Shown piece after piece: positions 1 through 11,397 of a stretch of 64,000 bases of DNA. Where the stretch lies: contig JAGTJL010000015.1 of assembly GCA_020746875.1 (NCBI GenBank), positions 1,116,001 through 1,180,000 of the forward strand, in the 5' to 3' direction. A program made the position numbers and the translations under genes. Position 1 is the first letter of the stretch, and each line of letters opens with the position of its first letter. The notes under the pieces were generated by a model. That model did no database searches and was not told where the DNA came from. It saw only the letters and a program-made list of their open reading frames with translations. This DNA comes from Rhexocercosporidium sp. MPI-PUGE-AT-0058 (lineage: Eukaryota > Ascomycota > Leotiomycetes > Helotiales).

Positions 1-530
1 ACCCCAAATCTGTTACGCCCAATCTCTCTAGCCCGACCGATTCCGAAGTAACAGCCCAAGCATTCAAAGAAGTGGAGGGTTCAAGAGCAAGAAACCCACT
101 AGCCAAACATAGTCTAGCAAAGCAAAAAATGAGAGAGTTTTCTTACTCCACTTGCAACCCAACAAGTACGATTTTTGAGTTCAAAACGAAACGTACCTAA
201 GTGACGTTAGTCCCTCGGATCGGACCCCTCGAAAAGCTAAGGGAGGATTAACCTCCGGCCAAGTTATGCTTATCGATCGCGATAACATTTTCAGTCAGCA
301 GCACAAGTACCCACTTCAAGCCCGCTCCAGCCAATCAAGATTCATGGATTGCAATCTCGAACTGCCCCTCGGTGCCTTAGCTTGAGATAGAGAAGTAAAT
401 ATTTCCAAGGTTCACTTCATTTTTCTTCTTCTAAGATCCTCATTTCCCTAGTAAATAAAACTTTGCTCTTGTTATTTTCTCTGCTTCAACCCTCTTGATC
501 AAATACAATACCCATTTACTCATATAGTAA
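1..530. other. No gene recognised (left edge)
   Basis: No open frame or RNA gene that I can support. The last part is AT-rich and is presumably the promoter and 5' leader of the hemerythrin-domain gene that starts at 531. Confidence 0.4.
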
Positions 531-1508
531 ATGCGCACCGCCTCTCTCCTCCCACTCATACTCCAAGCATCTCGCCTCGCCGCACTCAGCACCCCTCCTT
601 TCCACCTACCACACGCGTACCCCAAGATTCCTCCACCAACCCACCCCATCTGCCGCCGCTCCTTCACCTACTCTCCGCCCTCACAGCAGAACTTCCAAGG
701 CATAATGGCGGAGCTGAAGCAGGAAGAGATATGCGAGGAAGTAGAGCGCCTGGCCAGACCTGCCGAGAGCGAGGCTGAGATTCTGAATGGAGAGAAGGGC
801 GTTGACGTGAAGACTGAGGACGAGAAAAAGGAGACAAAGAAAGCGGAGGAGGAGGAGGTCAAGCTACCGAAACTGAGCGCTGCGGAGTTCAGGGCGTATA
901 ACAGTATGGCGGAGCACATGGAGTATTTCGTACGTTTCCCTCTCCCTCTCCCTCTCCCTCTCCCTCTCCCTCTCCCTCTCCCTCTCCCTCCATTTACTAC
1001 TCGTACCTCGCCCTGCTTCTAAGTGAAAGATGTAAAAAAAAAACTAACGACTTGCGATCCGAACAAACAGCATAACCACTTCCGGCAATCCTGGACCCTC
1101 CTCTACACAGCCTGCGAAACTAACAAGCGTCCCCAAAACCTCTCCCTCAAACAATTCCTCAGCACCGGTCTGCAATTCTGCTCACACCTGTCAACGCACC
1201 ACTCTATAGAGGAGATGCACATCTTCCCCGTGCTGGCGCAGAAGATGCCAGAGTTCAAGAACGGGAAGAATGCCGCGGAGTTGTTGAGGCAGCATAAGGA
1301 GATCCATAAGGGCATGGACGAGTTCGAGGCGTATCTGGAGAGGTGTAGGAGTGGCGAGACGGAGTTGCAGTTGGGCGTGCTGAAGGGGAAGATGGATTCT
1401 TGGGGGGAGGTGCTTTGGACGCATTTGGAGCAGGAGGTTAAGACCCTCGGGGCGGAGAATATGAGGAGGTATTGGACCGTGGAGGAGATGAGGAGGATGC
1501 CGATGTGA
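531..1508 (+). CDS. Hemerythrin HHE domain protein, probably mitochondrial
   Basis: Two exons, 531..929 and 1071..1508, give 278 aa. The intron has a GTACGT donor, a branch-like ACTAACG at 1042-1048 and an AACAG acceptor. The C-terminal half carries the histidine/glutamate spacing of the hemerythrin fold: HNHF at the exon 2 start, HHSIEEMHIFPVL, QHKEIHKGMDEF and THLEQE. Such proteins bind a di-iron centre and have been linked to oxygen, redox or iron handling; the substrate here is unknown. The first ~60 residues are rich in Arg, Ser, Leu and Pro with almost no acids, like a mitochondrial presequence; a second Met at 705 (MAELKQEE) would give a cytosolic form. A Glu/Lys-rich linker (about residues 60-115) precedes the domain. 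The intron contains a (CCCTCT)n array. The family call is firm, the location is inferred. Confidence 0.85.
938..990 (+). repeat. (CCCTCT)n hexanucleotide microsatellite in an intron
   Basis: About nine tandem CCCTCT units lie inside the hemerythrin gene intron, starting a few bases after the 5' splice site. Read through in the exon 1 frame, the array would encode alternating Leu-Pro. Pure pyrimidine tracts may influence splicing, but no effect is shown here. Confidence 0.95.
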
Positions 1509-2011
1509 GGAGAGGGATGTAGATGTGCAAGTGAAGTTGATGAAATGTGAAATGATAATCTAAGACGCATGAATGATAGTTGAAGTAGATGCACAGTCAT
1601 GCTAGAATATAACCACGGAGAAATATAGAGACAAGAGATGGTTCACATCAGGATGTATTTATATAGCTACATCAGACTCCTCTGGGTGTAAAACCCGATT
1701 TCTGAACTCGCAATCCGCGTCCCAGACGTGTAGCACAAACCCTTTACACACAGAGATATTATATATATATATATGGTAATGGGCCAAACAAACACCCCAA
1801 AAGATACTCCTCCCACCATCTAGATGTTGTGATGCATGCATTTGCAAGAAAATTTCGCTCGCTGGTATATATGGTGGTGATGATGATGACGATGAAGATA
1901 ATGATGCAACAGGATAGGTATATCGAGTCGGGATTTTTGTTCACAAAACAGGAAAACAGACAATAGTAGGAATGGGTCGTCATAATTTCGTCGTAAGATT
2001 GATTGATTTGT
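1509..2011. other. Convergent intergenic region
   Basis: This lies between the 3' end of the hemerythrin gene (+) and the 3' end of noxR (-). It has a short (TA)n run near 1760 and a GATGATGATGACGATGA run near 1876. No gene was seen. Confidence 0.5.
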
Positions 2012-3885
2012 TCAAATTTCCTGGACCCAGACCTGAACAGTTGGATTAGTAAAATTCAAGAGAAAGGGATAAATGCTTTGGGTTCTTACTTCCATCTTGC
2101 CCATGTCGAAACGCTCCTTCCTCGCATTCGACTTGACGCTCATGATCACCATGTCCAAATCGTCTTGATCGCCCATCGTAATCATATCCCCGTTTGGCAT
2201 GTCATCGTCACGGACCTTGATCTTGAAACGTTTTCGTAACCCGAATTTCTCTCTTATCTTGTCGACCAAGTCGGGGAACTCGACAGCAACTCCGATCATG
2301 ATGTAGCGAACGTCCTCGGAATGCACCTTGACTCTGATCTTGCGAATGTCCGGTCGTCTTGATTGCCCGCGACTAGCCTGTGATTGTGCACGTGCTCGTG
2401 GAGGTGCTCGACTACCTGACACCATCTCGAAGTCGTTTTCGTCGAATGATCCATCGTCATAGTCGCTGGCGTACTCTTCCTCTTCCTCGATGTACTTGGG
2501 TTGTTGTCTCCGTCCATTTCCTGCAGGTCGACTTCCTCGCGAATTCCTCGCGCCACTGCCAGAGTACATGTCGTAAAGCTCTCCAGGATAGTCATCAGCC
2601 TCATCTTCTTGTGACCGTCTCCTTGGTTGCGGACGTGAGCGTGAAGAATCTCTCATCGAAAGCTGTCGTCCCGGAGGAGGTCTGGCTTCTGATGCCGCTC
2701 GCTGTGTTCCTAAACGTTGCGCCTGTGGACTCATCCTTTCATCTCTGACTTCATACCTCTCATTCGGTCGGGCTTTCTCGATGTTGAGCTTAGCCGGCAT
2801 TGGCTTGGGACCATTTCGAACGGAAGCTCCTCGGCTCATCTGGCTTCCAGATTGAGACTTCTCCGACTCGGGCGGCGGCGTTGGCGGGAAGACGTTCCGG
2901 TTGAGGGGAGGTTCGGATTGTTGACGTTTGCTTTGAAGTCCCGGCTTGACGAGATTTGTGGCGGCGAAAGACAGATTCTCGGGAGGTCTGTCATCCTTCA
3001 CATCGAGTTTACCAGCCTGTTGCTTATCGTGTGAGTAAATGGCCCATGAACACAACGCGAGAAAACTTACGTTCTTGATCTCCGCTCCTGCAAATCCAGT
3101 GAAAGCGTTGGCTCGGTCCGAAGCTGCAACCAAACGAGGTTTGCCCAGGTAGTCCTTCGTCTTCAAGTTCTTGACCTTCGCTTGATTTGGGCGGTAGACA
3201 ACACCGACGGGTATGGAGAAAACAGTGTATCCCTAGACAGTGTCAATAAATGTCGGATCAGCAATTCATTGGACGTACCTCTGCTTCTTCACGGATAGCT
3301 TCATCAATGACATTGTGATCCTCAACCACCTTCTCCTTGACCGCAAACGAGAAATCTTGCATTCCAGCTTCCTTCTGTTGTAGATAGATGTAACATAATC
3401 CTCTGTTGAACAGAACCTCGCAAGAATAAAGCTTGAACATAAGACCCAGTTGCGCATAGTCAATCATGTTGTTCCCTCTCAAGTACAGCAATGTGTCGTT
3501 GAAATTCGCCAATGCCTCCTCGAAGTCACCAACCAAGAAGTTCGAAACACCTTGCTGGAAGTATGCCACGGCGAGGTATTGATCCAAACGGACTGCTCTT
3601 TGGTAGCATTCGACCTAGATAAAATTAGCCCCCAACCTTCGGACGAGGACCAGCAGCTGGTACGAACCGCCTTCTCATGCTCTCCCAGCGTCGCATGAAT
3701 AACACCACAATTGAACAAGATCTTCGAGGTATCCGATATGCCATCGAACTCCTTCAACGCTTCGTCGAACTCATTATTATCGTAGTGGGTAAGGGCTGCC
3801 ACCCAGGTCTCGATTTCCTAAGTCTAGATCAGCACTCCACCCGAGCTTTCCGTCCAGTACCCAAACATACCTGCTTCAAAGACAT
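2012..3885 (-). CDS. noxR: NADPH oxidase regulator NoxR (p67phox-like, TPR + PB1)
   Basis: Six exons: complement(2012..2032, 2090..3016, 3071..3232, 3279..3614, 3668..3817, 3871..3885), 536 aa. NoxR activates fungal NADPH oxidases with Rac and is tied to hyphal development and plant interaction in species where it has been studied. Residues 1-190 form TPR repeats (for example EKAVECYQRAV, FFEEALANFN-type helices) matching the p67phox N-terminus, followed by the activation-like segment with GYTVFSIPVGVVYRP. A long basic/proline-rich low-complexity middle follows. Residues ~449-536 are a PB1 domain beginning IRVKVHSED, with an acidic OPCA-type stretch (KVRDDDMPNGDM). The ATG lies in a 15-nt first exon (MSLKQ). 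The intron between exons 1 and 2 is 53 nt. Introns 3017-3070 (54 nt) and 2033-2089 (57 nt) are multiples of three and stop-free. The donor at 3667 is the unusual GTTCGT. No SH3 domain is visible, as expected for fungal NoxR. Confidence 0.93.
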
Positions 3886-6736
3886 TATTCAAATATAGGT
3901 TTTGCAGACTCAGTCTTGCTGGTTTTCTCAAATCGCTGGTCGCTCACAAAGCGACCAGCCGTATGTCGGTGGGGAACACGAGGTTGAACGCGAGTCGTGG
4001 ACCGAAATTCCTCCAGAACCGATGTAGTATTGCGTCGCTCCAGTCTCCAAGACGTCCTAATTTCTGCTTTTCCTTCCTTCGTCGACGCTCGTGTCCTCCA
4101 CAGTATGATGTTCTCAAGCCTCAATCTCTGCAAGCGGGTGGCTGATCGATTGGCGTATCGTGGGGAAGCGGCGGTAGTTAATATTACTTTAGATTTTGAG
4201 CAGGTTCCTCAATACCCGGGACCGAGTGCCTGTCTTCTTGCTTCTGGTTGCGAGTTGACTGCTAGTAGGGAGCGTGCTGGTGATCTGAGCAGATTCATGG
4301 AGAGTTGGTTGAGTTGTAAAGGATTGGAAGGTGCACCGAGGTGATGTAAGGTACGATCTCGCTGGCTGGCTAGCAGCAGTTGGATGAGGTTGGAGTAAGT
4401 CGGGTCAGACAGATTAGTTGGATGCGGTCGGGAGTGTGGGATGAAGAGACGAGTGAGTGGGTGGCGGGCTAGCTCAGCGCGTAACACGATCGAGTAGGGA
4501 GAGGGGGTCCTTGGGTCTTGGGTCCTGGTCCCTGGTCCTTGGTCGTCCTTGTCGAAGGCTGGTGGATACTTATTATGCACACGGGAGCGGGCGTCGATTG
4601 GCACGTCAAGGCCCGCCAAGGGAAGGGCTGGGCCGGCGATTTGATGTGCCTTTGGTGCCGGGAACGAATCTGTGTGATACTCCCAGATCAAGACAATAGT
4701 GCGTGCGGGCGGGCGGCGATGTGATTGTAGATGTGGATGTTCAAGTCAGAGAGTGACGAAGAAGCTGCTTGGGAGAAGGTGGCGCCCAGGCGAGATATGG
4801 GACTGGATCGTGATGTAGGTGACGAACTTTGCTTGTTTGCCCTAAGAATATCAACAGAGCTGGGGCATCCGCTGCTTGAAGGACTGGATATTATTGAACG
4901 GACGGGACGAGGTGGAGGACGTATGTATGGATTGTCATGGCCAGCCAGTCGCCCAGTACAGTACAGTATGCATCCAGCCACGCTGGGTATGTATGGCCCA
5001 TTCGATTTCGGGCTAGAGTGGTGTTCTAAGGTCGAAGGAGAGTGGTATTGATAGCAAACCAGTGCAAATGCAAGTGCAAATGCAATGCCAGTCAGTCAGT
5101 GCCAGTTCCGAGGACGAGGTTCGATACCAGTGAGTCCCAGCCAGTTCTGTCCAGTCCAGTCCAGTCCAGTCGCGTCGAATCCAGTATGGAGTACGGAGTA
5201 AGTCTATGGACAGCGGCTGGCCACAGTCTGCAGCCTGCAACTGAGGATCACCATCACCGCTCAAGCCACCAACACCTTTTTTTTGGCCTGCAAAGCTGCA
5301 AAGCTGCAAAGACAGGACAGGCCCGCTCCGTTTGGTAACAGCCATCCCAGCGGCCACATGCGAATCCCCCGTATACGGACAGTCGTCGTATGGATCCTGT
5401 AGTGGAAAGGTCGGCAAGGCAAGGCAAACATCGTGGGCCTGGCCTTCAAAGCAGCGAGTGTTCCAAGACCGCCAAATCCCAGCCATTGGTTCGACAGCGG
5501 GCGCTTCTGGCACGCGAGGTGTTCCAGGGCGCGTAGCCTGTGCCCGGGGCTCGGGGGGGCTTGATGCGCACATACCCAAGGACGGTGGAATACTCCTGGG
5601 ATACGGAGTCCTTCTAATTAGTCTTCTAAGTTAAGTTCAGTCCAGTCCAGCTGAGCAGAGGATGGATTGGCTGCTTCCATTTTAAGCTTGATGGCTACTG
5701 TATGTACTGTACATACATACAGTCATAGATGACATGCACAATCAGCCGATAACACTTGCGCGATAGTCGCCGTCTTGAACCACTCTCTCCCCCCTCGGCT
5801 CTGTTCGGCCACGCCACGAGTCTATTCCAGCAATATCACACTGCAGCTGCTGCAGCGAGCAGAGCCGGCGCTTGCTTGCTTGCTTGCTTCACTTGCACCT
5901 TTCACAAGCGACGGATTCAGGGGGCTGGCTCAGAATAATTCTCTCCCATGTCGTCACCAGTCTCTCAGTCCTCCCGATCCCGAAGCCAACCCCACCCCCC
6001 GTCAATACTACCGCCATGATATGTCAAGGCTCGTTTGCGATCCCTACTCCGTAAGTCAAGATGCCTATTCTTTTCCGTGCCCAGCCCCATCGAATAAGCT
6101 CGTTGTAAATCGGCACTCTGTTTTGGCCCCTGTGCACAGGAAGTCTCAGGGGGGCCAGCCGAAACTCGCTTACCCTCGACGCGTGTTTGAGGATATCGGG
6201 ATCCCTTCCCCCAAAACTTCTGGTCGGACCTCTGTCCCTGGCCTGGCAGATCTATCTCGATATTCAGCCTCGCGGCAGTCGCATCGCATGATGCTGGGCA
6301 GATCGCCAAAACAGGAGCCTCCCGAGTCCGTCTCAACTTTTGATGGAACGAGAGCCCCCCATTCCAAGAAACCGGTCTGGGCATTTCGCGGACCGTTCTT
6401 GCAGGATGGAATCATGGAAGGAAAAAGTTTAAATTCCGTTTGCAGGGCGGAAGGATCTTCGTCAAGGCAGGACCGGACGACGAACAAGCAATTCAAGGAT
6501 TTTTCGAGGTCCCTGCCCACAGGATTCGGCTCATTCGAGACGAGACCTGAAAACGCATAAAAGCTTGACGTTTGATAGTTGCCTTTTGGAGATTAGCCCT
6601 GTCACCCAAGGTTCAATGCGTTTATCTATCGGATTTTGCAAGCATTGGCAGGCATCGTCAGTCGTTCTATCGTTCTATCGAACTATCATCAGGCCATTCC
6701 AAGAGTCGGGCAGGCCACTCGTCGTCCGATATATCA
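3886..6736. other. Long intergenic region upstream of noxR
   Basis: About 2.85 kb with no gene I can support. It is GC-rich and full of short repeats: alternating TGCAAA/TGCAAG around 5058-5085, CCAGT runs near 5151-5170 and 5637-5650, and (GCTT)n at 5872-5890. Open frames exist on both strands (for example + 5775..6560), but none resembles a known family. It may contain the noxR promoter and long leader. Confidence 0.5.
5151..5170 (+). repeat. (CCAGT)4 pentanucleotide tandem repeat
   Basis: Four perfect CCAGT units, with further dispersed CCAGT copies nearby (5088-5185 and again at 5637-5650). The run lies in the noxR upstream region; no function is assigned. Confidence 0.9.
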
Positions 6737-7652
6737 TCACAACATGCCCTTCTTCACTTCCTCCTTCCTCTCTTCCCACAACGTCTTGCCAGAGCAAGAG
6801 CAGACCGTTTTGTCGTTGTCCCAAACGCCAGCACTCCGAGCAATCACACCGACGAGCGTGTCCGCATCGTTCTTCTCAAACTTGCCCTCGCCCTCGTGCT
6901 GTTTCGATACGACCATCCCCCTTCCAATCATCTCCCAGATCTGAACGGGCTTATCAAGGAACACACTCCCAACCCCATCCTTACCCACCTGTACAGTCCC
7001 CAAGAATCCTCTTGGCTTGAGACCATCCTCCTTGGGATCACTCCAAACCCCCCTTGTTGAGATTGCACCATTTGAGATATCACCCGTCTCTCTAACCGTA
7101 GCCCAGTAGTTACCCGGTGATAAGCCACGGATAGTAAGATCGATGAGCGTCAGATTTGGAGAAACCTGAACCATCCGTGCCAATCCCCGTACTTTATCCG
7201 ACACGGTCGTTGAATGCGTCTCAAGAATGCAGACCGCCGCACCTAGTCAAATCATTCAGTCAAAAGTCACCGGATGTGAAATCGGTGTAACCGACTGTTT
7301 GAACCGCCCGTTCCCCGTAAGATGGCATCCCTCCCAGTAGACTGTATGGCGGCGACGATGGCGGAAGGAGCCGCTGAAATTGAGGCGTCAGTCCATGGGT
7401 TTATGCCGGCCAGTCAGTGACAATTGAGATGAGACGAACCTGTGCCTTCGATGGTCACGAGTTGATCTTGTAGATTTGCCTCGACCTTTTGAATGCCGCT
7501 GAGTTTGTGTAATGAGCCCGAGATGTCTTTTACACAGCTTTCGCATGTCATTGGCACCGCAAATAAAGTCTGAAGATGTCAATATCATGCACGTGAACCC
7601 AACTACGCAACGCCGCAGTCGTACTGACCTGGAAAGGAGTTGTAATCGCCAT
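6737..7652 (-). CDS. CCS1: Copper chaperone for superoxide dismutase (Ccs1/Lys7)
   Basis: Four exons: complement(6737..7242, 7296..7373, 7440..7569, 7629..7652), 245 aa. The protein delivers copper to, and promotes the disulfide of, Cu/Zn superoxide dismutase in cytosol and mitochondrial intermembrane space. Domain I (residues ~8-75) is a heavy-metal-associated fold with the MTCESC copper site (Cys17, Cys20). Domain II (about 80-215) is SOD-like, with GLSPGNYWATVRETGDISNG and IGRGMVVSKQ; the residues look degenerate at the SOD copper ligands, as expected for a chaperone. The C-terminal tail holds the CSC copper-transfer motif (Cys225, Cys227) and a basic/acidic end. The length equals that of fungal Ccs1. 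The 24-nt first exon (MAITTPFQ) was found by splice-site continuity. It is divergently arranged with the uL13m gene, 346 bp apart. Confidence 0.95.
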
Positions 7653-7998
7653 CTTTAGGGATAATGATTTCGTAGAACGCTCTTGATACTCTGAAATTAT
7701 TTTCGATGATTTGCCAAGTATTGGATACTTTAGAGTTACAAAAACTTGCAGATAATACGAGGAAGTCGAAGTGGTGGGGTAGGCTTGTTGCTTTCAAATC
7801 GTGGAATACCATGCCGAGCTCGCCTCACTCGAATTCTGCCCGCTCTCACCGAGCAACATTCAGCTGGAAGAGGATTAGCTTCAAAAAGTCACGATATCAC
7901 GAGTATCCAGGAGCTCGATCAACAGCAGCAACAATTACCGCCTCTCTCCCTCCGCAACCTCGATACCGACCCAATCGGCCCAGGGGCTAGTTGCGAAG
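7653..7998. promoter_or_regulatory. Bidirectional promoter region CCS1 / MRPL23
   Basis: 346 bp separate the two divergent start codons, so the promoters must lie here or overlap the genes. I see no clear TATA box or defined operator. The role is inferred from geometry only. Confidence 0.5.
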
Positions 7999-8603
7999 AT
8001 GTCACAAACGAATGGATTGGTACGGAAGTTCCTTCCATAATGAGATACAGATCTAACAAGATACTTCAGACCAAACTTGCCTACTCGAGAACATGGCATC
8101 ACATCTCAGCCACAACACCACACCACGCCCTCTCGACGATCCGGCCTCTCCCCTCCCCACAATCAACTGAACTCCAACCCCCATCCCTTGGCCGTCTCGC
8201 CTCCCGAATCGCCATCCTGCTCATGGGCAAGCACAAACCGATCTGGGACCCATCAACCGACTGCGGCGACTACGTCGTCGTAACCGGCTGCTCAGAGCTG
8301 CACACGACGGGCAAGAAGCGGTGGCAGAAACTCTACTACAGACACAACACGCGGCCGGGCAGCCTGAAAAGCGTGTCGATGGATGCGCTGATGGCGAAGC
8401 TGGGTGGTGCGGAGGTGTTGAGGAAGGCTGTGAGTGGCATGCTGCCGAAGAATCGGTTGAGGGATGATAGGTTGGCGAGGCTGAAGGCTTTTGAGGGGGA
8501 GGCGCATCCGTATAAGGATAATATCGTCAAGTTTAAGGGGAAGAGTATGATTGCGGAGTGGCCGAGTGGGGTGGAGGAGAAGAGCTCGGAGGTTAGGTTA
8601 TAG
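7999..8603 (+). CDS. MRPL23: Mitochondrial large-subunit ribosomal protein uL13m
   Basis: Two exons, 7999..8019 and 8070..8603, give 184 aa. It is part of the mitochondrial 54S subunit. The L13 fold is visible throughout: TKLAYSRTWHHI, LGRLASRIAILLMGKHKP, CGDYVVVTGCSEL, GKKRWQKLYYRH, a run GSLKSVSMDALMAK, and AVSGMLPKNRLR followed by LKAFEGEAHPY. The first exon encodes only MSQTNGL, as in fungal relatives that begin MSQT. The 50-nt intron has GTACGG, a TCTAACA branch site and TTCAG. The frame is open upstream to 7746, but that extension shows no family similarity, so I chose the ATG at 7999. Confidence 0.94.
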
Positions 8604-11397
8604 GGGAGTTGGGGGTGGGAGATGTGTATTATACGGGATGGTGCATTGCCGGGTGTATATCATGATAGAGACCTGATAAGATAGTTTGGAATCCAAGGAG
8701 ATTGTACAATTCATGCCATTCAGCGTTTGGACATTCCAAGAGCGGTTGTTGGGCAAGCTACAAGGACAACTCCTCAAATCCACTCGCGGATCAATATCTC
8801 GGAACAGGTCAGGTCATAATCCACGGTGAAGACTGCCGGCATATTCTTATCTGGCATTTAGTTGGCTCCCAGTGGGATCAAAAGACATAGAATTCAATCT
8901 CCCCTCATAAACCAGTCATGCGCCGGCGTTTTCTTTAGTATTGTTACAACGGGTATCTTATTTCTCCTTTCTTGCGTTCCAGTACCAAGTAGTCTAGGTT
9001 GTTCTTACGGTCTGTGACACCTAGTCCTGAAGCGTAAGTATGGCCGCTGAACATACATCTGCAAGTGCTACTGCTCGAGGCAGGGAACTCGTCCTGGTCA
9101 AAGTTCCTGCTCTCGAGGGCTAACTTGGACCTGAAGAATTTTGGAGTCTTCTTGCTGCAGCATTCTTATGAAGCTCAAGTCGCAGATAGAGCTGCATGTT
9201 TGCAGCAGGCTAGCCAATAGACTATGCCGAGTTTCTGTCTGGTACGAGGCTGTCTACATTCTCGTCCGGCGAAGCGAGCTGTGTATTACTAAAGTGATCA
9301 TCGAAGGATCCAGTCATAGAACCATTTGAGTCTTTCTCATAACCGATTCCTTTGCACTCATTGTCCTTTTATTCTGTCGGGACTTTGATACGGATTCAAG
9401 TCGTGCAAGCAGTGAAGAGAATCAAGTGCTACTTTCCGCTTTGGCAGAGATGAGTTTGGCTTACCCAAGTAGGTTATCATGAGAACAATGTCACCCATAG
9501 GATCGTTCAAGTTGGTGTTGTGGATCATTATGCACTAAACTTATTATGCAATTTGATTCCTCTACGATGGTTGACAACACATGAACTCCTTCCTTGGTGT
9601 GATGCAATATCGAGCCCGACACTGCCAACTGGGTTGCTGCGATATTCCCCCAAGGCACAATAAATCTGTTCAGTATGCCTCAGCCGAGCACAAAAGATAT
9701 TGGGCACCGAGTAGTGCACGATAATTTTAGCTTTCCTCCTCCCAAGATGGATCTTGTTGAAATTCAAATCGAGGAGGTTGTGCCTAACAATCCGTAGGCA
9801 CTCGATTTCAAAGCTACATCCCCGCACGCAGGTCCATTAGCGCAAGAAGAACCCTCCTCCAATCAGTACAGTTCGCAGTATTGTATCGAGTAGTTCTTCT
9901 GTTGCCTCTCCCTTTCCAAAATTCAGTCTATGTGCCCTCAGTCCCTGCCCAGTCTGTCTGTGATCGGTGTGAAGTACAAACAGTTCCTTCCGGGTATAGG
10001 GGCACGGGACCAATCTGACATCATGTGAGTTGAATAACTCTCGTTCGAAAATAGCTGGCTTGTCAGAGTCTGCCCGACCAGTGTTCAGCTCCTTGTCTAA
10101 GGCAGAAGGGTCGTCAACCTTCGGGTGTAATTTCCTAGCATATACGGTGAGAAGCTACATCAATGATTCCCAGTGGGGGCTGTAAAGCCTATCATTCTCT
10201 GTCCCAAGACCTCTTTTGCCCTGTTTCTAAGCCTTAAGTGAGTCGTTCGAAATCCCGAGTCAGTTATCTTCGTCACACCGCAAGCAAGGCGTTTAAGCTG
10301 CTTCTGTTGTGGCCCAGCCTCATGTTTCCTTTGGATAGCCTCGTTCTCGCATCCAATCCTTTCGAGACATGTGTTTCAAGACACATCAATAAATGGTAGC
10401 CAATTAATTCATACCCCTTGCCGATCTGAGGTCCCCTTCGGAAAAGAATGTACCTTGTGGCTTCATCGAAAGTCTTTCATTCGTTTTGCTTGTTGGATTC
10501 CTCATGCCTCGCGCGTAGGGCGTCATGTTTATGAGGTTGGGCAGCAAAAACATCAACAGCCTCGCATTTGTTCCTGCTCGTAGGATACTGTACCATAAAA
10601 GACAAAACCAGCTTGTCTTCCTACGTGCATACTGCAAGAACATCCAGCAATAATTCTCATATTCTCGAAATTGTTAATGTCTCCAACTCTCTCTACCCCT
10701 TTCCTATTCGACCAAATCACCTAGATCCAGATTCCCCGATTCAAATCATGGATGAAGCGTCTCTGCAGTCAGTTGTACCGAGTTGATTCTCCCTTCCATT
10801 ATTGTGGCTGACCATCTGTAGTTGCGGTACCGGCATGGATGCTGGATCGGATGGCCTCCAGAACGAGTGAGTCACTAGTGGACCTGTTTTTTCTTCCTAA
10901 GACCGGCATGCTGCATCGATATATGGAATTGGGGACTCATATCATAATACTACACCAAAACAACGACCCCGACGGGCCCGCAGAAACGAAATTCTACCCG
11001 TATTGGTCATATCCAACTGATACTTGAGCGTACGAAATCACAAGGACATTTCCGAATCGAAAACTCCGCATCGCTAGCTAGTCACTACTGAATATCCGGT
11101 GATGATAGCCCTCCGGCGGGTGTTCTTTGTACTATGATCAAATTCAATGGTCAAGTGCGTACACTGTGAGGTTCCTCAGCTTTTTCATCCTGAAGGGCCG
11201 GCGTTGGTTTAACCACGTCTGTTTTGAACTGTATATCTCTTTTGTTGTAGTCTCTGGCTTGAGTCATTGTGACGGCCTTTGAGTCCTTGGATTTAGTCGC
11301 AATACGGGACAGGAAATTCGGAAGCCAATTTTTTCCTTGGCTGTTAAGCAAAGCACCATTTGTATTGACCAGATGCTAATGAATTGTGACATTGCAG
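8604..11397. other. Gene-poor region
   Basis: About 2.8 kb without a supported gene. Near the right end, 11147-11210 (+, beginning MVKCVHCEVPQ) and 11264-11380 (+) look protein-like. They could be 5' exons of the C2H2 gene downstream, but I could not join them with consistent splice sites. Confidence 0.4.

Noticed and set aside
4209..4691. Open frame of 160 codons on -
   Set aside because: Arg/Pro/Ser-rich with no recognisable domain; overlapped by several other open frames in GC-rich DNA.
5775..6560. Open frame of 261 codons on + upstream of CCS1
   Set aside because: No family motif, low-complexity composition and GC-rich surroundings; no splice or start context support. Looks like a chance frame.
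7746..7998. Upstream in-frame extension of uL13m exon 2
   Set aside because: The extension shows no family similarity; the spliced MSQTNGL start fits relatives.
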